A stretch of 64,000 bases of DNA, taken from NCBI RefSeq assembly GCF_008365375.1, contig NZ_QOKW01000012.1, forward strand, positions 1 through 64,000, given 5' to 3'. Origin of the DNA: Roseomonas genomospecies 6. GTDB taxonomy: Bacteria; Pseudomonadota; Alphaproteobacteria; Azospirillales; Azospirillaceae. The notes under the pieces were generated by a model that did no database searches, was not told the DNA's origin, and saw only the letters and a list, made by a program, of their open reading frames with translations. Both the position numbers and the translations under genes were made by a program. Below are positions 7,605 through 15,506 of this stretch, one piece after another (position 1 is the first letter of the stretch; each line of letters opens with the position of its first letter).

Positions 7605-8039
7605 CTGCTCACCGCGGTGCCGTCCGGCGGCGCTCCGGTCCTGGGCGACGGTTCGGTCAGCTGGGGCGGCAAGACCACCTCGGTGGCGCTGACCAACTGC
7701 TTGTCCTGGGCCAACAGCCTGGTCTGCATCGCCCCCTGCGAGATCGTCCGCTTCGTCGGCGCGCCGGGAGAAGTTCGAGCCCAAGGTCTATTGGCTGGAC
7801 GGCAATCCCGAAGGCGACATCAACCCGGGCACCACCGTGTCCAGCCCCTGCTCGGCGTCCGGGTCGCCGCGGCGCTGAACCTGGCGCCGACCGCGGTCCC
7901 CCCTTGCGCCGTCGCCCCCGCCGTCCAGGCTGATGCGGAGCCCGAGCCGCCGCTGGTGCCGCCCGCGAACGAGAAGTTGGCCGCGGCGCGCCACTGGCTG
8001 CGCGCCATGCGCGAGCTGTCCCATTCGGTCAGCCTGTGA
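7605..8039 (+). pseudogene. Frameshifted gene remnant
   Basis: From 7605 the frame reads 'VPSGGAPVLGDGSVSWGGKTTSVALTN'. Near 7768 the coding signal moves to the next frame, 'EKFEPKVYWLDGNPEGDINPG', which stops at about 7878. The first frame then resumes with 'EKLAAARHWLRAMRELSHSVSL' before the stop at 8037-8039. No family recognised. The mix of good coding signal and frame changes suggests decay. Between 7307 and 7604 I see no gene. Confidence 0.4.
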
Positions 8040-8066
8040 AACGGTGGGGCGGGGCGGCCGCGGTCC

Positions 8067-8891
8067 TCAGTTCCGGTTCAGCCCGAAGTCTCGGGTGAAC
8101 AGCTTGCGCTTCCAGCGGGCCTCCATCGCGAGGATGTCGGCAATGGACGCTGAGGACGCGGCCACCTCGAGGATGCTCACATGGTAATCGGATGGCGGCA
8201 CCTCACGCATCCCGATGTTCCCGCCATGCCCCGTGCTCACGTACGCTTCCCACCTCCCCCAAAATCCGCTCTCTCCGGACGCGGAGCCGACGTAGCGCTC
8301 GCCCGTGTTCGGGCACACAAGCAGGTAGACGCCGTTCACCGCGGCCAGCGCGCCCTTCCAGGCGGCCGGAAGCGCACGCAGGCCACTGAGCTGGGCGGTG
8401 AAGTCCATGAACCCGGGGAAGGGCGGCTCGTACCGGGCGCGGCTGATTTCCAGGATGAGCTTGTTCTGGTTGTCCGGGCGCTGCACCCAGGTCCGGGCGG
8501 CGGGGCCCCAGTCGATGACGACGCGGCCGTGCAGATCTTGAAGCATGGGGCTGCGGCGCAGGTCGTACTGGTGCTGCCCGGACACGTCTTCCCCGGTCAG
8601 GCGATCAGGGGTGCCCTGGGGGACCGTGCTGCACCCGTGATTCTCGTACATCCCGATGAAAACCGTTTCGCCCACCGGGGTCGCCACGAAGGCGGCGATC
8701 AGAGCCACGTCGGCGAAGACAGGGCGCTTCTGGACGCTCTGGTAGCTCTCCAGGCGGCCGTCGTCCAGTATCCAAGCATCGTACGGGCTGAGGGCCGTCT
8801 TGAATCGGGTGTCCTGGTGCCTGACCAGGCGGACGGTGGACAGGTCCAGGTCGCGGTTGCACTCCAGCAGCAATGCGTTGAACCCGGTCAT
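8067..8891 (-). CDS. GIY-YIG nuclease family protein
   Basis: 274 residues, ATG 8891 behind AAGGAG and GGAGGG. The C-terminal third carries a GIY-YIG domain: 'NGVYLLVCPNTGERYVGS' at about 186-203, so GVY and YVG stand for the two family motifs. A following Arg in 'FWGRW' (about 213) and a Glu in 'AMEARWKRKL' (about 257) sit where the catalytic Arg and metal-binding Glu are expected. The N-terminal 180 residues are a separate domain of unknown role. Family knowledge predicts a metal-dependent DNA nuclease; the specificity cannot be read. It is divergent from the nuclease-like gene at 9095. Confidence 0.82.
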   Translation of the reverse strand: MTGFNALLLECNRDLDLSTVRLVRHQDTRFKTALSPYDAWILDDGRLESYQSVQKRPVFADVALIAAFVATPVGETVFIGMYENHGCSTVPQGTPDRLTGEDVSGQHQYDLRRSPMLQDLHGRVVIDWGPAARTWVQRPDNQNKLILEISRARYEPPFPGFMDFTAQLSGLRALPAAWKGALAAVNGVYLLVCPNTGERYVGSASGESGFWGRWEAYVSTGHGGNIGMREVPPSDYHVSILEVAASSASIADILAMEARWKRKLFTRDFGLNRN

Positions 8892-9094
8892 GTGCCCTCC
8901 TTCTCCTTAGGGTCTGCCCCGACCAAGGAGTATGCCTGCGTCGGCGCGCCGTGTCGGCCATCGTGGAGCGTGCTCTCAACCGACGCGACCCTCCTGTCAC
9001 CGAAGGCCGCGGCATGCGCGCCTTCAACTTTCCACTCTGCGCTGACCCGTCTACGTTGTTCTCGCACCGTGGCTTTCGGGGGCGAGGCGCCAGG

Positions 9095-9643
9095 ATGAGT
9101 GACGAGCTGATCGCGGACAGCGGCACCAACGACAAGGTGTCGAACGAGCGGAAGAACCTGAATCGGCTGGCAGGCGAGTTCCTCGTCGCCTCGCGTCTGA
9201 CGCAGCGTGGTTACATGGTCAGCCTGCAATGGGGGACGACCATCGGGTACGACATTCTGGCCTTCGACAAGAGCGGCAACGTCGCCTTCATCGAGGTGAA
9301 GTCCTCGGCCAGCTACAAACGCGCGTGGATTCTCCAGAGCAAGTACGCTACTCCGGAACGTGACGCCATCGACACGTCCAGGCGGTTCATCTGCTGCGTT
9401 GATTTGGTCACCGGGCAACGCGAGCCCGACGTGTACATTTTCCCATGCACCGTCGTTGCGCAGGGAATGCGCTACTTCTTTTCGGGGAAGTTCCCGAATT
9501 CCCCGTCCTACCATCTTTCACTGGACAAGCGTCCACAGGGCAGCGGCCGGAACGCGACCTGCCCAACAGTCGGGGAGCACATCGAGGCCCACCGATATCT
9601 TGAGCACTACGACGGACTGGGGCTGACCCCCATGCTCCGCTGA
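9095..9643 (+). CDS. PD-(D/E)XK-like nuclease-fold protein
   Basis: 182 residues from ATG 9095. The order 'GEFLVASRLTQRGY' (E28), 'GYDILAFD' (D53) and 'VAFIEVKSS' (E67, K69) fits the E...D...ExK core of restriction-endonuclease-fold proteins, as in Holliday-junction resolvase-like and DUF4365-like families. So a DNA nuclease is likely, inferred from motif order only. The C-terminal half holds Cys and Tyr-rich strands. No methyltransferase neighbour is present to suggest a restriction system. It is divergently oriented from the GIY-YIG gene, with about 200 bases between the starts. Confidence 0.7.
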   Translation: MSDELIADSGTNDKVSNERKNLNRLAGEFLVASRLTQRGYMVSLQWGTTIGYDILAFDKSGNVAFIEVKSSASYKRAWILQSKYATPERDAIDTSRRFICCVDLVTGQREPDVYIFPCTVVAQGMRYFFSGKFPNSPSYHLSLDKRPQGSGRNATCPTVGEHIEAHRYLEHYDGLGLTPMLR

Positions 9644-9658
9644 GCCCGTGCGCGTTCG

Positions 9659-10522
9659 TCAGGCCTTGCCGAGGGTCGCAGCGACAAGTCCAGCGACGAA
9701 GGGGGTCACGGCGACACCGGCGGCGGCCGCGCGATCGGCCAGCGCCTGCTTGCGGGCGGCGGCGATTGGAACCCGGATGACCGGTGCGGTCCGCGGAGCC
9801 ACAGGAGCCTCGGCGGCCTCGACGTCGCCGTCGGCGACGATGTCGGCCAGCCAGCGGTTCAACGGCTTCCCCGCAGCTTTGGCGGCCTGCTTGGCCTGCT
9901 CGGCCAAGTCGGGATGCAAACGGACCCCCAGCGTGCCGTCGGCCTGCTCGAAGCACGTCACCTCGCCGTCATAGGGCAGGCTGGCACGCCAAGCCGCCAG
10001 CGTGTCCCAGGGCGTCAGCACCATGCGGTCGGAGACCGCCTCGAAGAAGCCGCCACGCGGCGCCCGGTACAGCCGCCGCATGCCCCACGAGCTCCGATGC
10101 TCTGCGACGGGCTCGGCCGTCTCGGTGTCGAGCATGCGGGTCCCGATCCGCATCCGCACCGGTGGCACCTCGCTCATGTTGCGCAGCAGGTTGGCTGCCC
10201 GGTAACGCCATTCCCGCGGCGCCAGGGTGACAGCGCGCAGGACGACGGCGCGGCCAGGCGCATCATCGGCTTCGGGTGGCATCGCCGCGGTCAGGAACAG
10301 GAAGGCTGAACGGGCTCTGAGCTTCTCGACGCCGTCCTTGGTGTCGATCGGGATGCCTTCCCCCTGGATCAAAGGCCCGTCCAGGATCCAGCCGCGCTCG
10401 GCCGCGTAGACGAAGGCGGCGGCGAGCATGACGGCGTTGTCCTGCGGGAGCGCCTTGCCCTTCCAGAGCTCCCAAGCGGCCCAAGGGTTGATGGTCGACT
10501 TCGGCATTGGCGGGTTCTGCAT
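9659..10522 (-). CDS. Hypothetical protein with C-terminal RHH-like segment
   Basis: 287 residues from ATG 10522; ATG 10507 is equally possible because neither has a clear ribosome-binding site. The N-terminal part ('INPWAAWELWKGKALPQDNAVMLAAAF') is unrecognised. Around residues 210-245, 'GVRLHPDLAEQAKQAAKAAGKPLNRWLADIV' (written here in part) is the classical strand-helix-helix pattern of HicB/Arc-type ribbon-helix-helix domains, suggesting DNA binding. It converges with the nuclease-like gene at 9095-9643, 15 bases away. Confidence 0.6.
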   Translation of the reverse strand: MQNPPMPKSTINPWAAWELWKGKALPQDNAVMLAAAFVYAAERGWILDGPLIQGEGIPIDTKDGVEKLRARSAFLFLTAAMPPEADDAPGRAVVLRAVTLAPREWRYRAANLLRNMSEVPPVRMRIGTRMLDTETAEPVAEHRSSWGMRRLYRAPRGGFFEAVSDRMVLTPWDTLAAWRASLPYDGEVTCFEQADGTLGVRLHPDLAEQAKQAAKAAGKPLNRWLADIVADGDVEAAEAPVAPRTAPVIRVPIAAARKQALADRAAAAGVAVTPFVAGLVAATLGKA

Positions 10523-10568
10523 CAGGTGGAAGCGGGCTGACCGGCTCTCATCGGTCCGCTGGCGAAAA

Positions 10569-11210
10569 TCACCCGGCGGCGCGGTGGGTGGCAACCTGGT
10601 GCGCCCGGATTTCGGCGATGGCGTCACGGACCTCCTCGACGGTCGTCACATGGAAGTCGTCGATTGCATCGCCCGCGATGCAGCGGCCTTTGGCATCCAC
10701 AGCCCACACCGGAAAGCCAGCGATGTCGTCCGGGACCTGATGGCTGAACAGCATGTTGCCCAGATCGATGTGCTCATCCGTGTGCTCGACCTCGGCCTTT
10801 AGGTCCTTCAGCAGTCTGAGCAGACGTCCCGCGTCATGCCCGTCCCAACCCTTGATGGCGGCGACCCGGGTGCGGACGGCCAGATCTGTACCGTCGATGG
10901 TCAGGACCTTCTTACCGGTGCCGATGGCCGCTACGGCACCGTTCGGCAGGGATCCATCCCGGTTGGTGGCGACCTCGCGCAGGCCTTTGGGCAGCGCCTC
11001 ACCGTCGCTCTCAGCCACGAACCAGACATCGTAGCAGGCAATCTGCCCCCACTCGGCGATACCGACACCAGCCCGCACGGATTCGGCAACAACCGCATCC
11101 TCCAGGCGTGTCTCGACGTCGGCGCCGAGCTCGATGGCGCCGATCAGCACCCCTTCCTGGCTGAAGGTGATGCGATGGGTTGGACGGTGGGCGTCGGTCA
11201 GACTGTGCAT
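10569..11210 (-). CDS. Hypothetical protein, 213 residues
   Basis: ATG 11210 is preferred over an upstream start at 11273 because the longer version would run into promoter-like DNA. Mostly beta/alpha mixed: 'ITFSQEGVLIGAIELGADVETRLEDAVVAESVRAG', here given only as an example stretch. It has no signal peptide and no motif I recognise. It ends 46 bases before the start of 9659-10522 and may form an operon with it. Confidence 0.58.
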   Translation of the reverse strand: MHSLTDAHRPTHRITFSQEGVLIGAIELGADVETRLEDAVVAESVRAGVGIAEWGQIACYDVWFVAESDGEALPKGLREVATNRDGSLPNGAVAAIGTGKKVLTIDGTDLAVRTRVAAIKGWDGHDAGRLLRLLKDLKAEVEHTDEHIDLGNMLFSHQVPDDIAGFPVWAVDAKGRCIAGDAIDDFHVTTVEEVRDAIAEIRAHQVATHRAAG

Positions 11211-11749
11211 GGCGTGGGTCTCTGTTCGAAGAGCAGTGTTGCCTCCAATATGCACGTTGAAAACAACACACACAAGGGCGACTTGCGCGAAAGTGCGATC
11301 TTTTTCAATGCGTTACGGTTGTCAATTTGCCGAGCCTTGATGGGCGTTCCGGCTTGGCGGGGTGGTCGGCCGGGACACGGCACGCACCCCTCGGGCCTTC
11401 TGCTGCGCACAAGGGGGAGCGCCGCTGCGCGGACGTCACCGTCCGTTTTCCGGGAATGGCCTGCCCGCGGAGAAGACCCGCCACCCGAGGACCCGCCGCT
11501 ATGGATGCCGTTGCCCAGCTGGAACGGATCGCGCTCGCCCCGTCATGAAACCCACCGCGCTGTTCAGCGGCAACATGGGGCCCCGGCGGCGGCGTTCACG
11601 CATGAGGGCGGCGTGGCGCTGCACGGTGTCGGCGATGGCGTTGAGCAGGTGCATGGTGGCCTACGGTGTGTTGGGGCCTGATCGGCGTTGGGCAGGTCGG
11701 CGAGCAAGCGGGTAATGGCACGCTCGGTTACGAAGGGATACCGTTCGGT
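11211..11749. other. Gene-free stretch with a possible promoter
   Basis: No convincing gene between 11211 and 11749. On the minus strand TTGACA (11320-11325) stands at the edge of an AT-rich block about 110 bases before the gene at 11210; the matching -10 box is weak. The 11330-11749 part has only overlapping frames without a coherent protein. Confidence 0.4.
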
Positions 11750-12265
11750 TCAGTTCAGGATGTGCTCGGGACGCAGAATGCCGCGCAGCGGATCGGACGG
11801 GTCTTTATCCTCCTTGGCCCAGTACCGCTGGGCGACATCGGCGATCGCCAGCATCTGCTCCGCGGTCAGGCTCGACAGCCACGTCTTCACCTTGCCCATG
11901 TCGGTCGGGCTGACCGTCCCTTCGGCCGTGTACCAGATCGTCGTCCGCATCGCCTGCGGGTCTGGCGAGTAACAGATCGGCATCGTCTCGCCGTCCCAAT
12001 CGTCGAAGTCGGGCATCTCGCCTTGGAGGGCGGTCAGCGCCAGCATCCATTGCCAGCGGGTCATGCTCGGAAGAGCCTCCTCGACCAGCACCTCGTAGCG
12101 CGCCAGCACATCGCGCAGGGCGTCCGAACGGCCGCTCCGGTTGCGAGCGTCGATACTCGCCAACGCTTCGGCGGTCAGGTTGAAGCTCACCACCCCTTGG
12201 TTGTCCTTTGGGAGTTTGCGAGGGCGACCACGGGGGCGCTTCGGCTTGTCTGGCGTGCTGCTCAT
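11750..12265 (-). CDS. AT-hook/RHH-like putative regulator
   Basis: 171 residues, ATG 12265 with GGAGGAA upstream. It begins with an AT-hook-like basic patch (RPRGRPRKL, residues 10-18). A short strand and two helices follow ('VVSFNLTAEALASIDARNRSG'), then 'RYEVLVEEALPSMTRWQWMLAL'. That layout matches the proteins at 3676-4227 and 4752-5192. A DNA-binding regulator is the most reasonable guess. The intergenic region to the divergent gene at 12466 is AT-rich and probably holds promoters for both. Confidence 0.62.
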   Translation of the reverse strand: MSSTPDKPKRPRGRPRKLPKDNQGVVSFNLTAEALASIDARNRSGRSDALRDVLARYEVLVEEALPSMTRWQWMLALTALQGEMPDFDDWDGETMPICYSPDPQAMRTTIWYTAEGTVSPTDMGKVKTWLSSLTAEQMLAIADVAQRYWAKEDKDPSDPLRGILRPEHILN

Positions 12266-12349
12266 GGCGTTCCTCCTGCAATAGATGGCCTGAATCCAAG
12301 ATTGATCTGCCAGCGGTCAGTGGCAATGATTTTTTATTAAATAAATCGC

Positions 12350-12378
12350 TTGCGGTTGTATTCTCGCCGCCGTATATC
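12350..12378 (+). promoter_or_regulatory. Putative sigma70-type promoter
   Basis: TTGCGG (12350-12355) and TATATC (12373-12378) are 17 bp apart, in a locally AT-rich block, about 90 bases before the gene at 12466. Confidence 0.5.
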
Positions 12379-12465
12379 TTGAGCGTATGCCACGGCCCGT
12401 GGTCATTCAGGCGACGCCGAGCAGGCGGGTTTCCGGTTCCAACCATCCAGCTAGGGAGAACCCCC

Positions 12466-13311
12466 ATGCGCATCCTCGCCGCCTGCGACGCCGTCGACGT
12501 CATCATGAGCATTCTGGGGCAGCCGACTGACGTCTGTTGCGCGACCACTCAGACGCTGAAGAAGTTTCATCTGGAGATGGCTATGGCCATGAGCCTTGGC
12601 TGGGCAACCGCTGAGGACATGCACGTGGCTTTGCGGGATGACATCGAGATCGAGCGCCCGTTCAAAGGGAAGGCATTTGCCCATCACATCGCAGCGATCA
12701 CCGGGGTCAAGCTGCCGGATTGGACTCTGCTGCAAGCCATCATCGTCGCGGCACCCGAGGTGCTTGTGGCCGAGACCGAGGACGAAGGGATCCTGGTCGC
12801 TGTGGCCCTGGAGGTCGACCGCCTTCGTGGCCGCAAGTGGGCGTACGACAACGGCGAGGTGCACGGCATCGCGCTCGACCTCGAGCATCTTGGCGGCCAT
12901 GACTTCGACTGCACCGTTTCCGAATTCGCGGACTATAACCGTACCATCTGGATCGAGAACAATGCCGAGGAGGCGCTGGCTTTCCTGAACGGAGACTTGG
13001 CTGAGCTGAACCACGTGGTGGACAACTTCGACACGGATTGGATTGCCAACTACGTGTCGCCAGAGCAGCAGAATATCCAAGGCGACCCGAGCTACGACAG
13101 CGGCGTCTATTACAACGGTGTCGGCGTCGAGGTTTGGCCGCGGGCCGTCCGCTACACCATCATCGACCGCAACAACAACGTGATCCGCAAGGTCATTAAT
13201 ATCGACACCGCCACATACCGGAAGCTGAGTACAGCCATGCGCGTGCATGCGTACGGAGACGCTCAGCGCGTGGTCGAAGCCAAGCGCATCGTCCCGCTTG
13301 AGATCCATTGA
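12466..13311 (+). CDS. Hypothetical protein, 281 residues
   Basis: ATG 12466 with AGGGAGAA upstream. Its composition is less GC-biased than its neighbours, and it has many Asn, Asp and Tyr residues ('WIENNAEEALAFLNGD', 'DPSYDSGVYYNGVGVEV'). This suggests a different recent origin from the surrounding genes. No signal peptide or known catalytic motif is visible. It has its own likely promoter at 12350-12378 and is followed by the end of a convergent regulator gene. Confidence 0.62.
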   Translation: MRILAACDAVDVIMSILGQPTDVCCATTQTLKKFHLEMAMAMSLGWATAEDMHVALRDDIEIERPFKGKAFAHHIAAITGVKLPDWTLLQAIIVAAPEVLVAETEDEGILVAVALEVDRLRGRKWAYDNGEVHGIALDLEHLGGHDFDCTVSEFADYNRTIWIENNAEEALAFLNGDLAELNHVVDNFDTDWIANYVSPEQQNIQGDPSYDSGVYYNGVGVEVWPRAVRYTIIDRNNNVIRKVINIDTATYRKLSTAMRVHAYGDAQRVVEAKRIVPLEIH

Positions 13312-13436
13312 GCGCAGGGCGCAGGCAGCCGAGATTCGTCACGGCGTCAGCCCGAGGCTCGTAGAGCGGGTGCGTCAGATCCCCGCTGCCGATGGCCATT
13401 CGATAGCGGAATGGCTGTGGCGGTTGATGGGCATGG

Positions 13437-14225
13437 TCAGGCCGCCGAGCTCATGGCTTTCCGGGCCGCCGCCTCGGTGCAGACGGTCCGGATGCGTTCG
13501 GCGACGTCATCCTCTACACGGCGCTCACCCGCTTCCAGGTAGGCGATCTGGCGCAGACTGAGACCGACTTTGGCGGCGAGCTTGCCCTGCGTCAGGCCAG
13601 CAGCCGCGCGCAGACGGCGCACTTCGGCGGCGTCCATGGCCCCGTGAGCTTCGCGGTACGCAGCCCGGTACAGTGCCCTGGCGACACCCTTCGACCAGGT
13701 AGTCGGCTGGCCACCGTCCATCAGCAGGATGGCCGCACGCATCGCGTAGGCCGCGTGCTCCTTGCCATCGGGCAGCGACGCGGCGATGGCGTCCTCTTCG
13801 GTGAGGCTGTCGAGTTCGTAGCCCGCTTGGCGCAGCTGATCCAGCACCCGGTCCGCTTCGAGTTCCGCCTCTTCAGGCCTGCCGCCGTACGACAGCCAGT
13901 CGCGCAGACCGCTGGCCACGGCGAGCGCGGCGTCGCGCTCGAGCCGCGGCACCTCCGAGCGCTTGATTTCGACCGCCGCGGGCAATGCGAACGGCAGGTC
14001 CCCAGGGAACTTCTCCAGCTCGATGACGGTCCGGGCAATGGAGCGCTGCGCCTCGGACGCACGGCGCCACACGTCGAGCTCGGCCGCGTAGACCTTTCTG
14101 TCGATGGCCGCCTTGTCGGCCGACCGGCTCGCCGCAGCGCCGCGCCGCGGCAGCCTCCGGTAGGCCTCAACCAGCTTCGTGGCCGACTGGACTTCCGAAC
14201 GGGTCGGGCAGCGCGACGTGTCCAT
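13437..14225 (-). CDS. XRE-family regulator with long helical N-terminus
   Basis: 262 residues. ATG 14225 is chosen for GGAGGGG five bases upstream. The C-terminal 60 residues form an XRE/Cro-type helix-turn-helix: 'EVRRLRAAAGLTQGKLAAKVGL' then 'SLRQIAYLEAGERRVEDD'. The N-terminal 200 residues are helical and include 'VLDQLRQAGYELDSLTEEDAIAA'. The protein at 16560-17414 has the same architecture and similar wording ('VLDKLTKLGFDTSGIGVEDVVA'), so the two are paralogues on opposite strands around the recombinase. It is likely a transcriptional repressor; the promoter at 14253-14280 is its own. Confidence 0.76.
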   Translation of the reverse strand: MDTSRCPTRSEVQSATKLVEAYRRLPRRGAAASRSADKAAIDRKVYAAELDVWRRASEAQRSIARTVIELEKFPGDLPFALPAAVEIKRSEVPRLERDAALAVASGLRDWLSYGGRPEEAELEADRVLDQLRQAGYELDSLTEEDAIAASLPDGKEHAAYAMRAAILLMDGGQPTTWSKGVARALYRAAYREAHGAMDAAEVRRLRAAAGLTQGKLAAKVGLSLRQIAYLEAGERRVEDDVAERIRTVCTEAAARKAMSSAA

Positions 14226-14252
14226 GTTCCCCTCCATCAAGCTCGCCAAGCC

Positions 14253-14280
14253 ATTATGCACAACAGCAGTTCATTGGCAA
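14253..14280 (-). promoter_or_regulatory. Putative promoter of XRE-type regulator
   Basis: On the minus strand TTGCCA (14275-14280) and CATAAT (14253-14258) with a 16-bp spacer, about 28 bases upstream of the ATG at 14225. The 14226-14450 region is strikingly AT-rich and contains repeated TGCAC/GTGCA words. Confidence 0.5.
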
Positions 14281-14442
14281 TGCTACCCTATGTTTATATG
14301 CCGTTCGATGCACATTATTTGTTCACATCATCCAGCAGTTCAATTCCCACTGATTGTGCGAGTTCACTTTTGTGCAGATGGTCGATGCGGTGCAGGCACG
14401 GAATGGTGCCGCTAGCGGCGCCTGCCGCTCGCGGCTGGCGGC

Positions 14443-14469
14443 TATGAACTGAGTTTGTGCATATTCGCC
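14443..14469. promoter_or_regulatory. Shared 27-bp motif, copy 1
   Basis: TATGAACT-N5-TGTGCATATT-N-GCC; the same pattern recurs at 38006-38032 with 22 of 27 bases identical. It could be a binding site of a regulator with targets at both loci. The stretch 14226-14574 has no gene. Confidence 0.4.
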
Positions 14470-14519
14470 AACCAGGGTGTCGCGCTCCTGCCCGCGCCGC
14501 CCTTCCGGGGTGTGAGGGT

Positions 14520-14550
14520 ACGCGCGCGAGCGCGCGTTCTATTTATTTAT
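14520..14550 (+). terminator. Terminator-like GC hairpin with T-rich tail
   Basis: ACGCGCGC (14520-14527) pairs with GCGCGCGT (14530-14537), followed by TCTATTTATTTAT on the plus strand. No plus-strand gene ends nearby, so the function is uncertain. Confidence 0.35.
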
Positions 14551-14574
14551 GGGTTCGTCGTTGAACGCCCGCGC

Positions 14575-14805
14575 TTACACGGTGGGGCGCTGACCGCTGT
14601 CTCGTATCGAGGAAGGGGCCGGGACGGCCTCGCCGTTCGCGCGCATGTCCTCGACCGTCTCTGCGACGAGCAAGCGAATGCCACGCAGCGCCTCGATCTC
14701 GTCCTCGCCGAGCCAAGAGAGGCTGGGGAACTCCAAGCAGGTGGCGACGTGCTCGTTGGCCTCGGAGGACCAAGCGACACTGTAAGTGTAGCGATCAACT
14801 GGCAT
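14575..14805 (-). CDS. HicB-family antitoxin-like protein (orphan)
   Basis: 76 residues from ATG 14805 (a TTG start at 14820 would add five). The sequence 'YTYSVAWSSEANEHVATCLEF' followed by 'LSWLGEDEIEALRGIRLLVAET' is the HicB fold: a strand-rich domain that inhibits the HicA mRNA interferase, then a helix. It lacks the C-terminal DNA-binding ribbon-helix-helix or XRE domain of full HicB. No HicA-like double-stranded RNA-binding gene is next to it. Solitary HicB-like proteins are common in genomes; the role here is unknown. Confidence 0.7.
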   Translation of the reverse strand: MPVDRYTYSVAWSSEANEHVATCLEFPSLSWLGEDEIEALRGIRLLVAETVEDMRANGEAVPAPSSIRDSGQRPTV

Positions 14806-14852
14806 CCAAGCACCCTTCAATACCTAGCGCCAACAGAGCCATATTTATTGCC

Positions 14853-15506
14853 TCAGAGCGCGTCCGCCCAGACGAGGACGCGGGCGACGTCTTCGGGCCA
14901 CCACGCGCGGCCGCTGCCGTTCGGGATGAGGCGGGCGTTGAGCGCGGCGGCGATCTCTTCGGGTGTCGCCAGCCCCGTGGCGCGCAGCTCAGTGAGGATC
15001 GGCTTCAACCCCTCGACCCAGCCCCTCCGGTTCCAAGGCACGCTCACCGTTTTGACCCCGTCGGCTTCGGCGATCCAATCGAGGAGACGGCGAACGTCCG
15101 CCCCAGACCAGGTGCCGCCACGCTCGCTCGGGATGCTCCGCACGTTGAACTCGGCGGCCAGCGCGGCTGGCCCGTCGATGCCGTCGGCGCGCATCTGAGC
15201 AACAATGGGCTTGAGCTCGCGCACGCGCTCGAGCGTGTTCCGGCGGCGCGTGTCAGCGGCCTTGAGGCGGCTGTGATGGCGTTTGGCGGCGGCTTCCTCG
15301 GCGGCGTCGACGAGGTCGACGCCCGGATTGGCAAGGTCGCCGAACTCCCGGAACTTCATGGCCTGGGCGGTCTTCGGCCCCCTGCCCTTCCCGCTCGCGG
15401 CAACGGCGGCCGGGCGCTTCGAAGCCGTCACGACGGGCTCGCCCTCGCCACGTTGCAACGGATGGCCGCTGACAGTCACCACCATATGCTTCCGGGGCTC
15501 GTTCAT
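14853..15506 (-). CDS. Companion of serine recombinase with two recombinase-tail repeats
   Basis: 217 residues, overlapping the start of its frame with the stop of the recombinase gene upstream (15503-15506). After a basic, low-complexity N-terminus it has two copies of one motif: 'ALAAEFNVRSIPSERGGTW..ADVRRLLDW' (about 115-150) and 'EIAAALNARLIPNGSGRAWW..DVARVL' (about 180-212). The same motif ends the recombinase itself ('ALADELNSRDIPTPRGKRWHQGSVRRLL'). In serine recombinases this element belongs to the C-terminal 'recombinase' DNA-binding region. So this protein looks like a free DNA-binding module, perhaps an accessory or competitor of the recombinase. It has no catalytic domain. Confidence 0.7.
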   Translation of the reverse strand: MNEPRKHMVVTVSGHPLQRGEGEPVVTASKRPAAVAASGKGRGPKTAQAMKFREFGDLANPGVDLVDAAEEAAAKRHHSRLKAADTRRRNTLERVRELKPIVAQMRADGIDGPAALAAEFNVRSIPSERGGTWSGADVRRLLDWIAEADGVKTVSVPWNRRGWVEGLKPILTELRATGLATPEEIAAALNARLIPNGSGRAWWPEDVARVLVWADAL

